From assembly GCA_902806595.1 (NCBI GenBank), contig CADCXC010000010.1, positions 310,001 to 374,000 on the forward strand: a stretch of 64,000 nucleotides of DNA. Direction: 5' to 3'. This document shows, piece after piece, positions 1 to 11,603 of the stretch; the first letter of the stretch is position 1, and each line of letters starts with the position of its first letter. Under the pieces are notes generated by a model, which did not search any database, had not been told where the DNA came from, and worked only from the letters and a program-made list of their open reading frames with translations. A program made the translations under genes and the position numbers. This DNA is from Pyrenopolyporus hunteri. Its lineage: Eukaryota; Ascomycota; Sordariomycetes; Xylariales; Hypoxylaceae.

Positions 1-399
1 GATTGGTTTTTAAATTACGTCAATATAGATGTTCCATTGAGAGACCTCGTAGCAAGATGCATGGCAATTAATCCATCAGATCAGCCACCACTGGAGGAGG
101 TGTTGCGACTGTGCGAATATACTGTGGCCCATAGAGGACCGGATGATATGATGATTGAAAATCGAGCCGGGCACGGCAGACGCACCGAAACAGACCCATG
201 GATCCAACACATTGTTCAGCAGTGTATGCTTAATGCCCCCACAGTTCACGACACACCGGAATTGATAAGGCTACAAACAAATAGTCATATAGGAACTACC
301 ATACTGGGGCTTGCTCCGATCGCCATCCCGTATCAAAAAGGAGACGGTCAAAAAGAGTCTGAAGGAAGTGGCGAGCCCGATGTAGACGATGTGGACTAA
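1..399 (+). CDS. Protein-kinase-like protein, C-terminal end (5' truncated by the window)
   Basis: The frame is open from base 1 to a TAA ending at 399, so the 5' part lies outside the window. The first residues, including RDLVARCMAINPSDQPPLEE, resemble the last helices of a Ser/Thr kinase lobe (subdomain XI: R-C-x-x-x-x-P-x-x-R/Q-P), where an invariant Arg and Pro pack the C-lobe. About 90 residues follow, ending in an acidic tail with repeated Asp-Val. No catalytic motif is visible because the N-terminal part is missing, so activity cannot be judged. Many fungi have diverged kinase-like proteins with such tails. The kinase-fold assignment is inferred from one short block. Confidence 0.5.
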   Translation, partial: DWFLNYVNIDVPLRDLVARCMAINPSDQPPLEEVLRLCEYTVAHRGPDDMMIENRAGHGRRTETDPWIQHIVQQCMLNAPTVHDTPELIRLQTNSHIGTTILGLAPIAIPYQKGDGQKESEGSGEPDVDDVD

Positions 400-1307
400 T
401 ATACACTCTCTATAAAGATGAACGGAAGAGTCGCTGCAATATTCTCATTCGAATAGAGGAGTATCCGAAGTCCAAGATTGTCTTGAGCCACAAGCATATA
501 AACAGTTAACCAGATATATACCTCCTAGAACAAGAGACTAGATTGCATCATGAGCATCTGGATATTTCTAAATTCCCAATTATATTTCGGGCCCTACTAA
601 GCGAATAGTATATCATATATAGAAAGATAGAATTTTTCCGATAACTCTATCTGGAGTTGATGACAGGACTTGAACAAGGAAGTCATTGAATAAAATCATA
701 GCGTACCCTAGTCTTATGTCACTGCAACCATCCGCCGAGATGGCTGATATATTGACAGTTAGACCTAATAATGATAATTGTATCTATATCGTCACTTCCA
801 AAATCCAAGGACGCCAGTATACGTTCAACCATACTGAGTGCTTATAGCTGATTCACATTTGGTAATACAATACGCATATAAATAAACCTAGTTGTGTGAG
901 TAGCACGGCCCTCCGCCGGGGTTTTTATGTCAAAGAGTATAGAGCTTACATCACAACTACTTTGATTACCATGGAGACATATTTACAACGGTCCATCATA
1001 TGTAGATCCAAGCAAAATTTAATACGTCACAGTAATGTGAGGATTCTGACAGTTGCCACCCTCCCCTGCCTGCTGACTCTAAGCCCACTAAAGCCTCGTA
1101 CCAGCGTCGTATCAAAATATCCGATTGGAAATATTCGGGAACCAGTAGATTCCTGAGATGAGCGACTTCCGCTCCGCGCCTCGGTTAGCTTAGTATTCTA
1201 TTTCTGATTTTCCAGCATATATACCACGCCCCTATACGCTCTTGCTGGTCATTATTTCTTTTTCTCCAAATGGAGTGAGAGCATCTGTCTTGGAAACTGT
1301 GACGAAA
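400..1307. other. Intergenic region, no gene recognised
   Basis: This is AT-rich spacer between the kinase-like 3' end and the GH79 gene. A short open frame at 896-1156 has no ATG context and no recognisable domain. A TATA-like CATATATA lies at 1216-1223, about 85 nt before the GH79 start codon. Confidence 0.6.
1216..1223 (+). promoter_or_regulatory. TATA-like element of the GH79 gene
   Basis: CATATATA stands about 85 nt upstream of the chosen ATG at 1308, a usual fungal TATA-to-start distance when the leader is short. The assignment rests on position only. Confidence 0.35.
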
Positions 1308-3032
1308 ATGCAAGCATTTATCTTTAAGAAGGGATCCGGAGCACTATATCTCGCCCTGCAGTTATTTTTCGAAGGAGTTATAGGACAAGGTACACTCACC
1401 TTACCCGTGCCGAAAACGCAACCGAGCGACGCCGTACAGGCACCACCCGACTTCGTCTCTTTCGGCTTTGAGACCCCTTACTTGGACAATTTCGCCAATG
1501 AGTTTTCCGAGAATCTGGTAACGTCGCTAGCCGTGCGCACGAGCGCAAAACCAATCATTCGAATTGGCGGGACGAGTGGAGATAGGGTACGGTTCAACGC
1601 CAATCTAAAAGAGAACAAGAAATGTGTTGAGGGCGATTGCCCATTTAGCCATTTGACGACCTGGGAGTTGGGGCCGGGGTACTTCGAGGCATTCAAGAGG
1701 TTTCCAAATGCCAAAATGACTTTCCAGGCCCCTCTACGGGGAGGTGAGGGTGGAAAAAATGAGATAAACATCGGAAGAACTCTGAACTATGTCTGGAGCG
1801 CGTACAATGCCCTCGGCAAGGAAAGGGTCGAGTCCATTGCTCTGGGAAATGAGCCATCAGTTTATTACAAAACTGCCAACGAATACATCACGGGCGCTAT
1901 CAAGGTTGAGGACGCTATTATTAAGAATTTAACATTAAAGGGGGGAAACGCAAAGATCTTTCAAGCTCCTGAAACCATTAGCCCGGCCGCCCAGAGCCAT
2001 AAGCCATACGCAGCGTGCGTCGCAGCCGAACTATCCTCTTTTATTTGACAACAGCTGACTTGCTCTCTCTTGAAGACAGGAAGTATTTGCCGGCCCGGAT
2101 GGCGTGAATAGCAATGGTAGAATAAAGGCAGCTGCCGAGCACTATTACCAGGAACCCAATGCTGGCAAGGAAAATTGGGATGCCAACAAGCAGCAAGGTA
2201 CCATTCTTCACATATCAACCCCGGATAAGGAGACCAGCGGAAACATATTTGGTACATGTACTAATTATAAACAGCAAGAGTCACGAATCATACAGCTATC
2301 ACGCAGCGTCTTGATAAGTATTTGCGAAGTGTCAACTCCGTCAATGTACCTTACATTCTCAGCGAAACCGGCGGGGCGATGGGCGTCGATGGGAAGTTTG
2401 CTGCTGGCTTCAGCGCCGCCCTTTGGTCGACGGATTTCCAACTTGCAGCATTGGCACGGGGTATAAAGCGAGTTGTCGACTCGGGCCGGCCAATCGCCGA
2501 GCACGCTTCCTGGGTACCCGATGACAGCGCCAAGGACCATAACGGCGGCCCTCAGGTTCGCGCAGCCTTTTCAGCGGATATGTTTGTTGCGGACTTCATA
2601 AGTAAGAGCCCAGGACGGGTCGTCGAGCTGAATCTCGGAAAGGAGACACACTTGATCAGCGCATATGCGATGTACGGCCGAGAAAGTGGGGAGCTGGTTC
2701 GGCTTGCATTGGTCAACCTTCGTTCCTGGGACGGCTCTACCAGCCAGGGGGAACGGGGTAAGCAAATATTCAGCATCCCAGTCAAGCAGGGCGTTAAAGA
2801 GGCGAAAGTACGGCGCCTGCATGCCGACAAGGGGATTAGCGCAACGGGATTCGATATCGGCGGCCGTGAGAACAATGTGACTTGGGCGGGCGAGCAGTGG
2901 AGCTTCTCTGTTGACAATGGCAAGGGTCACTTCCCGAAGGGAAGACCCGAGGAAGAAACAGCCCATATCGAAAACGGGGCCGTGAAGGTCCAAGTACCGG
3001 ATAGTGAAGCAGTCATCGTAGACCTAAGCTAG
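1308..3032 (+). CDS. Secreted GH79-type beta-glucuronidase
   Basis: Predicted to release glucuronic acid (often 4-O-methylated) from arabinogalactan proteins or related plant polymers outside the cell. Three exons are inferred: 1308-2014, 2076-2197 and 2275-3032 (528 aa). Intron 1 has donor GTGCGT; its exact acceptor is uncertain by one codon (2075 or 2079). Intron 2 is 2198-2274 with a TACTAAT branch site. The ATG at 1308 opens a signal-peptide-like segment ending near GVIGQG; the frame is open further upstream only with non-ATG starts. The retaining clan-A glutamates are visible: acid/base in ALGNEPS (exon 1) and nucleophile in LSETGG (exon 3). The last ~100 residues fit the GH79 C-terminal beta domain. 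It is intact. It could act on another uronide-bearing substrate. Confidence 0.85.
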
Positions 3033-3353
3033 GGATCCTACTTCACGTCAAGATGTAGATATATATAGGGATATACCTTGTTTTAAGGCACTTAAGGAAT
3101 TGTTGTCCCCCTTAAGCTAACCCAAGAAGCGCCATGCGCCACAATATTCCGCCCCGCATCGTCCAAACTGACCTAGAGATTATCGAAGAGGATACTAATC
3201 CTGTTTAGTCGGCATATAATTCTATTAACGAAACTTCGAATTCCACATATTTGCAAATCTCGACCGGGTCTACATAACCAAAGGAATTCGGTATATAAGA
3301 TATGTATGAGGAGGTTATAAAAGAAAACTTGGTAGTTCTGGGCCAAGTCGGCC

Positions 3354-3402
3354 GGGGTTAGGGTTAGGGTTAGGGTTAAAGTTGGGGTTGGGGTTGGGGT
3401 TG
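3354..3402 (+). repeat. Interstitial telomere-like repeat (TTAGGG then TTGGGG units)
   Basis: Four G-runs are joined by TTA, giving the canonical vertebrate/fungal telomere hexamer. A degenerate unit follows, then three TTGGGG units of the Tetrahymena type. The G-rich strand is the plus strand. With seven regularly spaced G-runs it could also fold as a G-quadruplex. Confidence 0.85.
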
Positions 3403-4452
3403 CTACCCCTTTACCTATATTGGGGTATGTCAAGAGTATACATGCTATACAACTAGCTATGCACCATAGTGCCAATATCAAATCCTTCCCGGGATTTTCT
3501 TAGTCCTTATAGTCTTTCAAGGTATAAAAATGTGGTAAAAGTTGGCTATAATATGATGTTAACATAAGCATGTTTCTAGCAGTCCTAAAGATATTACCTG
3601 TAAACCTTTAGATAGGTACCTACCTAGGTAGGCATACTTACTATCTAGATCTCCGCTCCTTAATAGGCCTTAAACCCAGAGAACGACCGAGTACGCGCCG
3701 CATTGTAGGTAGTTCAGGAATATCCATAAACATCCGAACAAGAAGAAACCTCAAAATAGATTCAAAAAGTTGTAGGGACAATTAGAATGATTGGCGATAC
3801 CTGCTTCCGCCCCTTTCCCCTCTTGCTTTGTCGTCTCGAATTGACCTAGCAGCTAAACGTTTCTATCGGTAAGTGCGTGAGTACAGCAGCAGAATCCGGT
3901 GAAACTGGCTTCCAAGACTCGCCGTCGTAGATATTAGATCCGGCCATTCTTAGCGAGTTGCGATCACACCGGACCATGCATTTCGGCCTTATTAATAATC
4001 GGTGACGTCTGGGGGCTAGGACTAGGGATGGCGAATAAGAGGACAAATGCTGCATTGATTTCGGGGTGTTGCAACGCTTAGCGCAATGGCGGGGTGACGA
4101 TCGTTTCATGCGCTATGCCACCTCGACGGCTGATTTAGCTTCATACGGAAACGAAATACAGGGGGATGTAACATTGAAACAGGCGAACGAACTTAGCGCC
4201 GATCAAGAATTGGAGGGTGAACTTGCGTATAATTCGAAGGCCAACCATGGCAGCCACCGTTGGATTTATATAAGGGTCTTGCCGAGGTATAGGTGCATTT
4301 ATTTTCTCTTCAACGCACCTAAAGACCTAGACCTATTATCGATAATCACAGAGCTTGCTGGTAAGGGTGTCGGAGTGGGTGACGGAGCTTCTGTCGGTCG
4401 TTTTGTTATTCGGCCAATCTTAGACTCGGCCTGTTATCGAATGTGATCGGAG

Positions 4453-4458
4453 GCGGGG
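4453..4458 (+). promoter_or_regulatory. Possible CreA/Cre1 carbon-catabolite repressor site
   Basis: GCGGGG matches the SYGGRG consensus of the fungal glucose repressor CreA and sits about 190 nt upstream of the alpha-amylase ATG. Amylase genes are classical CreA targets. A six-base match in GC-containing DNA is weak evidence. Confidence 0.3.
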
Positions 4459-4530
4459 GACGGAGTTGAGGCTTCGACGGAGACGTCGTCCTGATTCCAC
4501 CCGGTAATCGTCTTCTAAGCCTTAGCATTT

Positions 4531-4540
4531 CTATAATAAA
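4531..4540 (+). promoter_or_regulatory. TATA-like element of the alpha-amylase gene
   Basis: CTATAATAAA lies 104 nt before the ATG, followed by a pyrimidine-rich leader. Support is positional only. Confidence 0.35.
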
Positions 4541-4643
4541 AGCTTGTCGAAAGGCCCCAGCCTTCCTCGTCATCTTCCCTTAAGCTGTCCACATTGACAT
4601 ACGCACCGCTCTTGATATCAATCAACTGTCCTCAACCGCGAAT

Positions 4644-6153
4644 ATGCATGTCTCATTGGCTTCGGTCCCGCTCCTTTCTGGGTTGTTCGCATTGGCCCTC
4701 TCGGCTGATGTTGGGGCCTGGAAATCCAGAAACATTTACTTTGCCCTGACGGATCGTGTAGCACGGAGTAGCGACGACACAGGGGGTGATGCATGCGGTA
4801 ATCTTTCAGATTACTGCGGTGGCACTTTCAAGGGTCTGCAATCGAAGCTCGATTACATCGCCGGAATGGGCTTTGATGCCATCTGGATAACTCCCGTAGT
4901 CGCGAGTGAGTCAAAGATCTTCTTGGGCGGTATTCCACTATCGCAGTAACTGACCATCCCACCAAAACCAGATACCGACGGAGGCTATCATGGATATTGG
5001 GCTATGGATTTATATAGCATCAACTCGAAGTACGGTACATCGGACGATCTTAAAGCCTTAGTCAGCGCTGCTCACGAGAAGGCATGTGCCCAGGAGAATT
5101 GTCGCGCGGATTTCGACCAGCTATTAACATTTCGTTACGCAGGGTATTTATGTCATGGTAGACGTGGTCGCCAACCACATGGGCCCCACCATTTCGAATC
5201 ATAAACCAGAGCCTCTGAACCAGGAGAGTTCCTACCACTCGCAATGTGAAATTAACTACTCGGACCAGAACAGCGTGGAAAACTGCTGGATCGCGAACCT
5301 GCCCGACGTCAACACGCAGAGCTCCGACATTCGGTCGCTCTACCAGGAATGGATCAGCTGGCTCGTTAGTGAGTATGGTTTCGACGGCGTTCGCATTGAT
5401 ACGGTGAAACACGTGGAGAAGGACTTTTGGCCCGGATTCTCCGGGGCTGCCGGAGTCTACACGATCGGCGAGGTCTTCGACGGAAACCCAAACTACGTTG
5501 CGGGATATGCCAGCCTCATGTCCGGGTTGCTGAACTACCCAATTTACTACCCGATGAACAACTTTTATCAACAGAAAGGTTCAAGCCAGGCGATGGTCGA
5601 CATGCACAACCAGATCAGCACACTATTCCCCGACCCGACGGCGCTGGGCTCGTTCCTAGATAATCACGACAACGCCCGATGGCTGAACTCGAAGAACGAC
5701 CTTTCTTTACTGAAGAACGCGCTGGCATACGTGATTCTTGCGAGGGGCATTCCCATCGTGTACTACGGCACCGAGCAGGCCTATGCCGGCGGGGCCGACC
5801 CGGCTAATCGTGAAGATCTCTGGCGAAGCGGTTTCAACACCGACTCGGAAATCTACCAGGCCATCTCCCGACTGTCTGCCGCAAGAAAGTCTGCCGGTGG
5901 TCTTGCTGGCAACGATCAGACTCATCTATATGTGGCGGACACGGCCTACGCGTGGAGCCGAGCGGGGGGCGACCTGGTGGTGCTGACGACCAATAGTGGA
6001 CTTGGGTCGACCTCACAGCACTGTTTTAACACGCAGGCCCCCAACAGGTCCTGGAACAATACGTTTGGTGGTGGGTCTTACAGCTCGGATGGGAACGGGA
6101 ACGTCTGCTTGAATGTCAGCAACGGCGAGCCTGTCGTATTATTGGCCGCTTAG
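4644..6153 (+). CDS. Secreted alpha-amylase, GH13 (Taka-amylase type)
   Basis: Endo-hydrolyses alpha-1,4 bonds of starch outside the cell. Exons are 4644-4905, 4972-5081 and 5143-6153 (460 aa; family usually 470-500). A signal peptide ends near LALSADVGA. Conserved GH13 blocks appear in order: NTDGGYHGYW, DVVANHMG, nucleophile Asp in GVRIDTVKH, acid/base Glu in GEVFDG, and transition-state Asp in FLDNHDN. Downstream sequence forms the domain C beta sandwich. No starch-binding CBM20 follows. Intron 1 has donor GTGAGT. Intron 2 (5082-5142) begins AAG|GCATGT, a GC-AG intron whose removal is required to give EKGIYVMVDVV. All active-site residues are present, so the enzyme looks functional. Confidence 0.93.
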
Positions 6154-7502
6154 GATTATGAGTAGGATGGACGAAATGTGGTCTGTCAGCTAGGACGAGC
6201 GCATACAAATATATATAGGCATATATATATATATATAGTGTATGCAACGGCGACGATCACATACGCCAACGCGTCGTAGTTTCGACCTGATCTATCGCTC
6301 AGGGGAAATGGACAATAAAGTCGAAAAGAAAAAAAGAAACTGATTGATTGCTTTTGGGGTCGCAGCAGTCGTAGCGCATATCCACCCATAAATACCTGGT
6401 ACCTAGGTACGTACCTATAGAAGCTTCCTCGGGACCGACCGAGAGCACTCCAATTTATTCTTTTCCCTTTTTATTTTGTTTCCCCTTCCTTCGTACCTAA
6501 TCCGCAGGGCTGATTGGCGTAGATACGTAACTGTACAATACAATCGACGCCTTGCCATAGCTTAGCCTGGCTTAATTAGGGCAGATCGGGTGTCGGGACC
6601 CCAGTTTATGTATCCCCGACGTCGAAGCCTTAGGTATGATACCTCCTTCAACAGTTAACATATAGGTACTTACCTGCCTGGGTACCTATTTAGGATGAAC
6701 CGCCCGCCAACCTAACATGTTACACATCTAACGTACATAGGTACATAGGTACGTACCAGGTACAATGGCTTTAGGTAGTAAGATTGATGGTGGTTCGATT
6801 TCTCGCGAGAATTTCTTAAGACGGAAAAGACGAAAAGAAGTTTACCAAGTATTATACGCGGGGCTTGCCGAGCAACACTAGAAAAAATATCGTCCGTTCA
6901 TGTAAATGGCTTCGGACTCGGACTTGCGCGATCGCCGTGGCTCCGTCACCCGTCAAGAGGTACTCCGAACGCCGAAGCAAAACGTCCATAACACGATACG
7001 TACGTACAGCTGTACATACCGTACGCACATCATGGCCAGTGGGTAGATGTAGCTATAAATATACCTACATAGGTACTCTCTCTACCTGCTCCAACAGGTA
7101 CCCGACCTACGAAGCCGGGACCTACACGTAAGTAATAAATAGTAGGTACCTATCGCGTCTTATATCCTACGTTTTTAAATCCACCATAATTATACGCGGC
7201 AATAATTCGCTGACGACTTCTTATTCAAGACTCACTTACCGTGTCTCACCCGTCTATTGTGAACGTTGAGCAATTCCCAATTCGTGGAACGTGGAACGTG
7301 GAACTTCGCCAGGAAAGTCCGTTTGCCTTTCCTTTCCTTTCTTTTTTTTTTTTCCTCCCTCTTTCGTGGTATCCGTATACCAGGTTCATCTTTTTACCGA
7401 TTTCATAATAATTTCTTCACCCCCGATCATCCGTTGTCCTTCCAGGATTGTCGCGTTCCTACGACATTGCCACAATAGTCATCACGTCAAATTGCATTCA
7501 AG
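6154..7502. other. Intergenic region, palindromic GGTACC-rich DNA
   Basis: No gene recognised. A short (TA)n run lies near 6221-6237, and several copies of the TAGGTACCTA family occur (6399-6420, 6660-6695, 6735-6765). A C/T-rich tract with a T-run near 7340-7352 precedes the mcr1 start and is typical of fungal 5' leaders. Confidence 0.6.
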
Positions 7503-8511
7503 ATGAACTCGAGGATATTCCCAGCTACTCGTCTGTCTCGGGGCATAGCGGGCGCCGCGGTAACCAGTGCGGGTGTTGGATTGTACTACATGTATATGCG
7601 AAGCGTCGTCCATGCGGATTCGGGCGCACCCAAAAAGGCCTTTGGTAATGGACCCGCCTTCTTGTCTCTAGAGGTTGAGAGTACCGAGTCCGTAAACCAC
7701 AATACCAAGCGTCTACGTTTCAAGTTGCCCGAACCAGGTATGGTCAGCGGCTTGCCTTTGACGTGTAAGTCACCCTATAGGCGCCACAGGCACGCCGACC
7801 GCTATTGTGCGCTGCCGCTAACTTGTGTCACGAAGCCGCTCTCCTGACATATTCTTGGCCAAAAGGCAGCACACTTCCTGTCTTACGCCCTTACACGCCA
7901 ATTAATTCCCTTGGTAAGGGGCCCCTGCTTGGCCTATCAATTAGATAATCTGACTCGGAGGGCGATTAGACGAACCGGGAGCCTTAGAGCTCTTAGTAAA
8001 ACAGTACCCGAACGGCAAGCAGAGTACACACATACACTCCTTGAAGCCGGGTGATTCTCTGCGGTTCATAACCCGTTTACCCGGATATACATGGCTTCCA
8101 AACAAGCACCCTGAGATCATGCTCATCGCCGGAGGAGCTGGCATTACTCCTGTCTACCAGCTTATTCGGGGCATCTTACAAAACCCCAACGACCACACCA
8201 AGATCACACTTGTATTCGGCGTCAATACAGATGCAGACTTACTTCTAAGAAAGGAGCTTGAACAGTACGAAACTACATTCCCGAACCGCTTCAGAGCTAT
8301 ATATACGGTTAGCCAACCAGCGGCCGGCTCGCCGTTCCGAAAAGGCTACGTTACCAAGGAGTTCCTCAAGGAAGTAGCACCCGTTTCGAGCGATTGCAAG
8401 GTGTTTGTTTGTGGGCCGCCGCCGATGGAATCCGCACTCGTCGGTGACAAGAAAAAGCCGGGCGTTTTAGAAGAATTGGGTTATCGGAAAGACCAAATCT
8501 ATAAGTTTTGA
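7503..8511 (+). CDS. mcr1: NADH-cytochrome b5 reductase, mitochondrial (MCR1)
   Basis: An FAD enzyme that passes electrons from NADH to cytochrome b5-type acceptors at the mitochondrial outer membrane and intermembrane space. Exons 7503-7764, 7836-7913 and 7970-8511 give 293 aa. The N-terminus has a basic segment and then a hydrophobic stretch (AGAAVTSAGVGLYYMYM) that fits the MCR1 membrane anchor. The FAD-binding motif RPYTPIN is created by exon 2, and GGAGITPVYQ and CGPPPM mark the NADH domain. Introns are 71 nt (GTAAGT donor) and 56 nt (GTAAGG donor). The two-intron model restores the whole FAD domain, so no residue block is missing. It is slightly shorter than some fungal MCR1 proteins. 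Confidence 0.92.
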
Positions 8512-9680
8512 GCGGCGGGACGAGCCGAACGAGGCGGTAGATCCGTGTAGATAAATCAGGCAGGCAGTCTCTTTTCGTTTCCCATTATGTATTTTGATAC
8601 CCAACAGTCGGTCGGTCAGGCATTGCTGACAAGAAATAAGACAAAGTCAATAGAAACGTTGTAATAGGGGTTGCGACCTATCAATACAGACCCAATCCGT
8701 TAAAGCGTCGGGAATAACGAACACGAGAAATTCTTGGCCCAAGCATTTATGAGAATCATTACCACCTCTTATATATTCATTACCTATTGCCTACTAGGTA
8801 TACCGGATTAAAAAATCGTGTTTTACTTCGCAAAGGGTTAAGACTCACATATAAGGTATATGCTACTTATCACTGTCTATGGTAGCGCATATCCTTTGCT
8901 ACACGAGCCGTTTAATAGTATGTGAGCCCCTGTCTCCCCCCCCCTTTTTTTTTCGACTTTCCTACCCAAGCCGACCGTTTGTCATCAACCACTTACGCAC
9001 CAAGCACATTTTTGAAATCAGAATATTAGTAAGACTATTAGTTAAATTCACGCCATTAACAAGTGTACATAGGTATGCTATATACGAAGAAGAGACGGGT
9101 AGTTCGGATGCATGGCCTTGAATTACCATCTGAATCATTTAGCCGGCGTTTGGGGATCAGCATTGGCCAAGGTCTCTTACGCCCGGCGCCGCCAATCATC
9201 CGCCGGATTTGGAGTCAAATTGAGCGGTTATATTGCCCAAGAGCCTCAAGAAGAACGGCCCACAACGGAGGGATTGGGGAAATGGCCGCTTTGCCGGTTT
9301 TAGCTCTTGTACTGACTGTAGATTCCTCGGGAACAGGGTATATATTTCGGAACGGGATGAGTGAAGGCTAACACGTGCTACATATCATCCCTCGATCACG
9401 CCTCCTTACCACGTTGATTACATAGACTCGAACACCGTACCTGGCTCTTGGCTCCCTTTAGCTTCTCTTGGCCACCTTTGACATCCATCGGGTGCCTACG
9501 TTGATCGACGCAGCTCATATACGTCGCTTCATATATCTTTAACCGAACCACAAAAATGAACTTACGAATAGCAACTCAAGAAGTTAAGATCGGCTTAGAA
9601 AATGCCAGCTATAACTAGAGAGGGTTGTCGACGTGCCGTTTCAGTTATTCTTCCCCTTTTTACTAACCTGACGACTGAAA
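8512..9680. other. Intergenic region, no gene recognised
   Basis: It separates mcr1 from the SET-domain gene. Open frames at 9063-9371 and 9112-9303 lack domains and plausible starts. A C9T9-like pyrimidine tract lies at about 8935-8954. Confidence 0.55.
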
Positions 9681-11114
9681 ATGTCTGCCCGAGACGCTTC
9701 GTTTTCTAGGGTTCTTTACGCCGTAGGCTTTCTCTTGTCCATAAGCCCAGGCGGCGCATCTCACGCCGATATTCTAGCCGCCATCGGCCAATGTCCACTA
9801 GATCTCCCACCGGGATTGCAATCCCAGGCGCAGTTAGGATGTGCACATCCAGTCGACGAGAACACCGCTCAGAGACCGATAGACTGGTCCCCGTGGACGC
9901 ACCCGCCAAAATGCGTGCAGGCAGAAAGGTCGCCGACAACCAAGTATTGCGTATTTACCAACTCGCGACACGGTAATGGTGGTATCAGCATCATTACAAC
10001 ACCGGAGACAGCCGCAAACAGTATTGAGATACTAAATGACTCGGGCTACACTCACACCAAATCCTTTTTTAATAACACAGCTGGGCCCTTGTACGAAGTG
10101 ACGGATATTCCTGGGAAGGGAAAGGGGATGGTCGCGACCCGTCGGATCGAGCGCGCTAAAGCAATCATGGCGGACTGGGCTGGGATTATCGTAGACCTGG
10201 ACTTCCCGACTTCTGTGAGGCGAGCCCAAGGATACCAGCTCCTTCATAAAGCTGCCGATCAGCTATCGGATCCGGACCGTGTGCTTCAGTTGGCTCGTAG
10301 CAGCGCCTTCTCGGGCGATATTATGGAGGACGTGTTGAGGACGAACGCCTTTTCGTTTACCCTGGCGGGTATACCCCACATGACGCTGTACCCGGATGTC
10401 GCTGTAAGTCGTTCCGAAATTCATTCCTTGCATTATCGGGATCCTAACGCCTTACGCGCTAGAGAGTCAACCATGCGTGTCGTCCAAAGTAAGTGTAGAA
10501 GTCTATAGCGGCTTAAGAGACTGTACGAACTAATATGGATATTAGCGCCTTCATAAGATTTACGCCATCTAGTATGGCTGTTAGTCTTGTCGCTCTGAGA
10601 GATATTGAGCCTGGGGAGGAAATCACTATTACTTGTACGGTGAAACTACGCAGTCGATAATTGCTATCTCGAGCGCGTCGCTAACGATTTCGGGTTCATC
10701 TTAGACGTCCCCTTAGGAAAGACTCGCGAAGAGAGGCAGGCGGCGTTACGGAAATGGGGGTTCAACTGTACATGCTCACTCTGCACAGGGTCTAAAGCTG
10801 AGGTTGCCGCATCAGACTACCGTAGGACAAAGATCAAGACGGCGCGCCAGGAAGTTATGAAGGCGGTTGAGGCATGGGACGGGACCAGGGCCGTCAAACT
10901 CACACTTGAGGTATTGGATCTCATGCAAGCGGAGGACCTCGCACCGCTGTACGCCAGTCAGTATGAGATTATCGCACGTCTATATTGGAAAGCAGGCGAC
11001 AAGAAGACAGGAACCAAATATGCCCAAATGTCAATAGAGACACTGGTAGAGCAGGGTTATCTAGAGAGCAGCCCCGGAGCACTTCCGGCGCTGTTGAAGA
11101 CATTCGATGATTGA
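9681..11114 (+). CDS. SET-domain protein with predicted signal peptide
   Basis: Exons 9681-10403, 10463-10488, 10546-10634 and 10705-11114 give 415 aa; exon 2 has only 26 nt. SET hallmarks are present once the exons are joined: the GKGKGM loop, R-V-N-H-A-C (SAM-binding NH), I-T-I-T-Y with the catalytic Tyr, then a post-SET cysteine block C-T-C-S-L-C. The C-terminal ~120 residues are helical and TPR-like. The N-terminus (hydrophobic stretch ending near GGASHA) resembles a secretion signal and is followed by a Cys-containing luminal-type region. Introns are 59, 57 and 70 nt with clear CTAAC/CTAAT branch sites. Known SET proteins methylate lysines in nuclei or cytosol; a secreted one is unusual, so the substrate is unknown. 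Confidence 0.8.
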
Positions 11115-11603
11115 TGGGGAGATAGAGAGATGGTTTTCCATAGAATTTCATTAGACGGGCCGTGCCGTGCCCCGCCCCTATTCACATCCCTTTTAAGGGG
11201 ACGTTGGCTCGATGGATGCTTGTATGTCTATGTATTTACCAGGTATGCGATTACCGGGGATCCCCACGCTTTTAGGAACCCCAATTCATATCTACCGGCT
11301 CAACCTCCGGCACAACCTCCGGCAGACAATTCCTTTCCGTAACTTAGTCTACCTACTTTCTACCGGAAGTACCCTGATATAAGCGTATTTCAACCAACGG
11401 CTCGAACCGAGGACTCAATCCGCTCTACCTTGGGTACCTGTGTAAGTACCTACGTACCTAGGTATATAATAATGCCGCAGTATCTCCTGCGCCTCTGTCC
11501 CTATCCTCACCTGCAATCTTAGACTTCAGCCGACGAGGCCACCATTCAGCGGTATTCTTAAAAGTTGACACGCTTCCTGATAGATCTGGAGTGTTGAGGA
11601 GTT
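11115..11603. other. Intergenic region between the SET gene and gna1
   Basis: No gene recognised. TAGGTACC-type motifs lie near 11432-11464. A direct repeat, caacctccgg, occurs twice near 11301-11322. Confidence 0.5.

Larger units (their letters stand above)
3033..4643. other. Intergenic region with an interstitial telomere-like tract
   Basis: It contains the telomere-like repeat (3354-3402), a dense TAGGTACCTA palindrome at 3613-3632, and possible control sites just before the amylase gene. An open frame at 4066-4446 starts at TTG, has no known domain and no splice context, so it is not called. Confidence 0.6.

Noticed and set aside
4066..4446. 126-codon plus-strand frame between GH79 and amylase
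   Set aside because: It starts at TTG, has no domain and no splice support; it overlaps likely promoter DNA.
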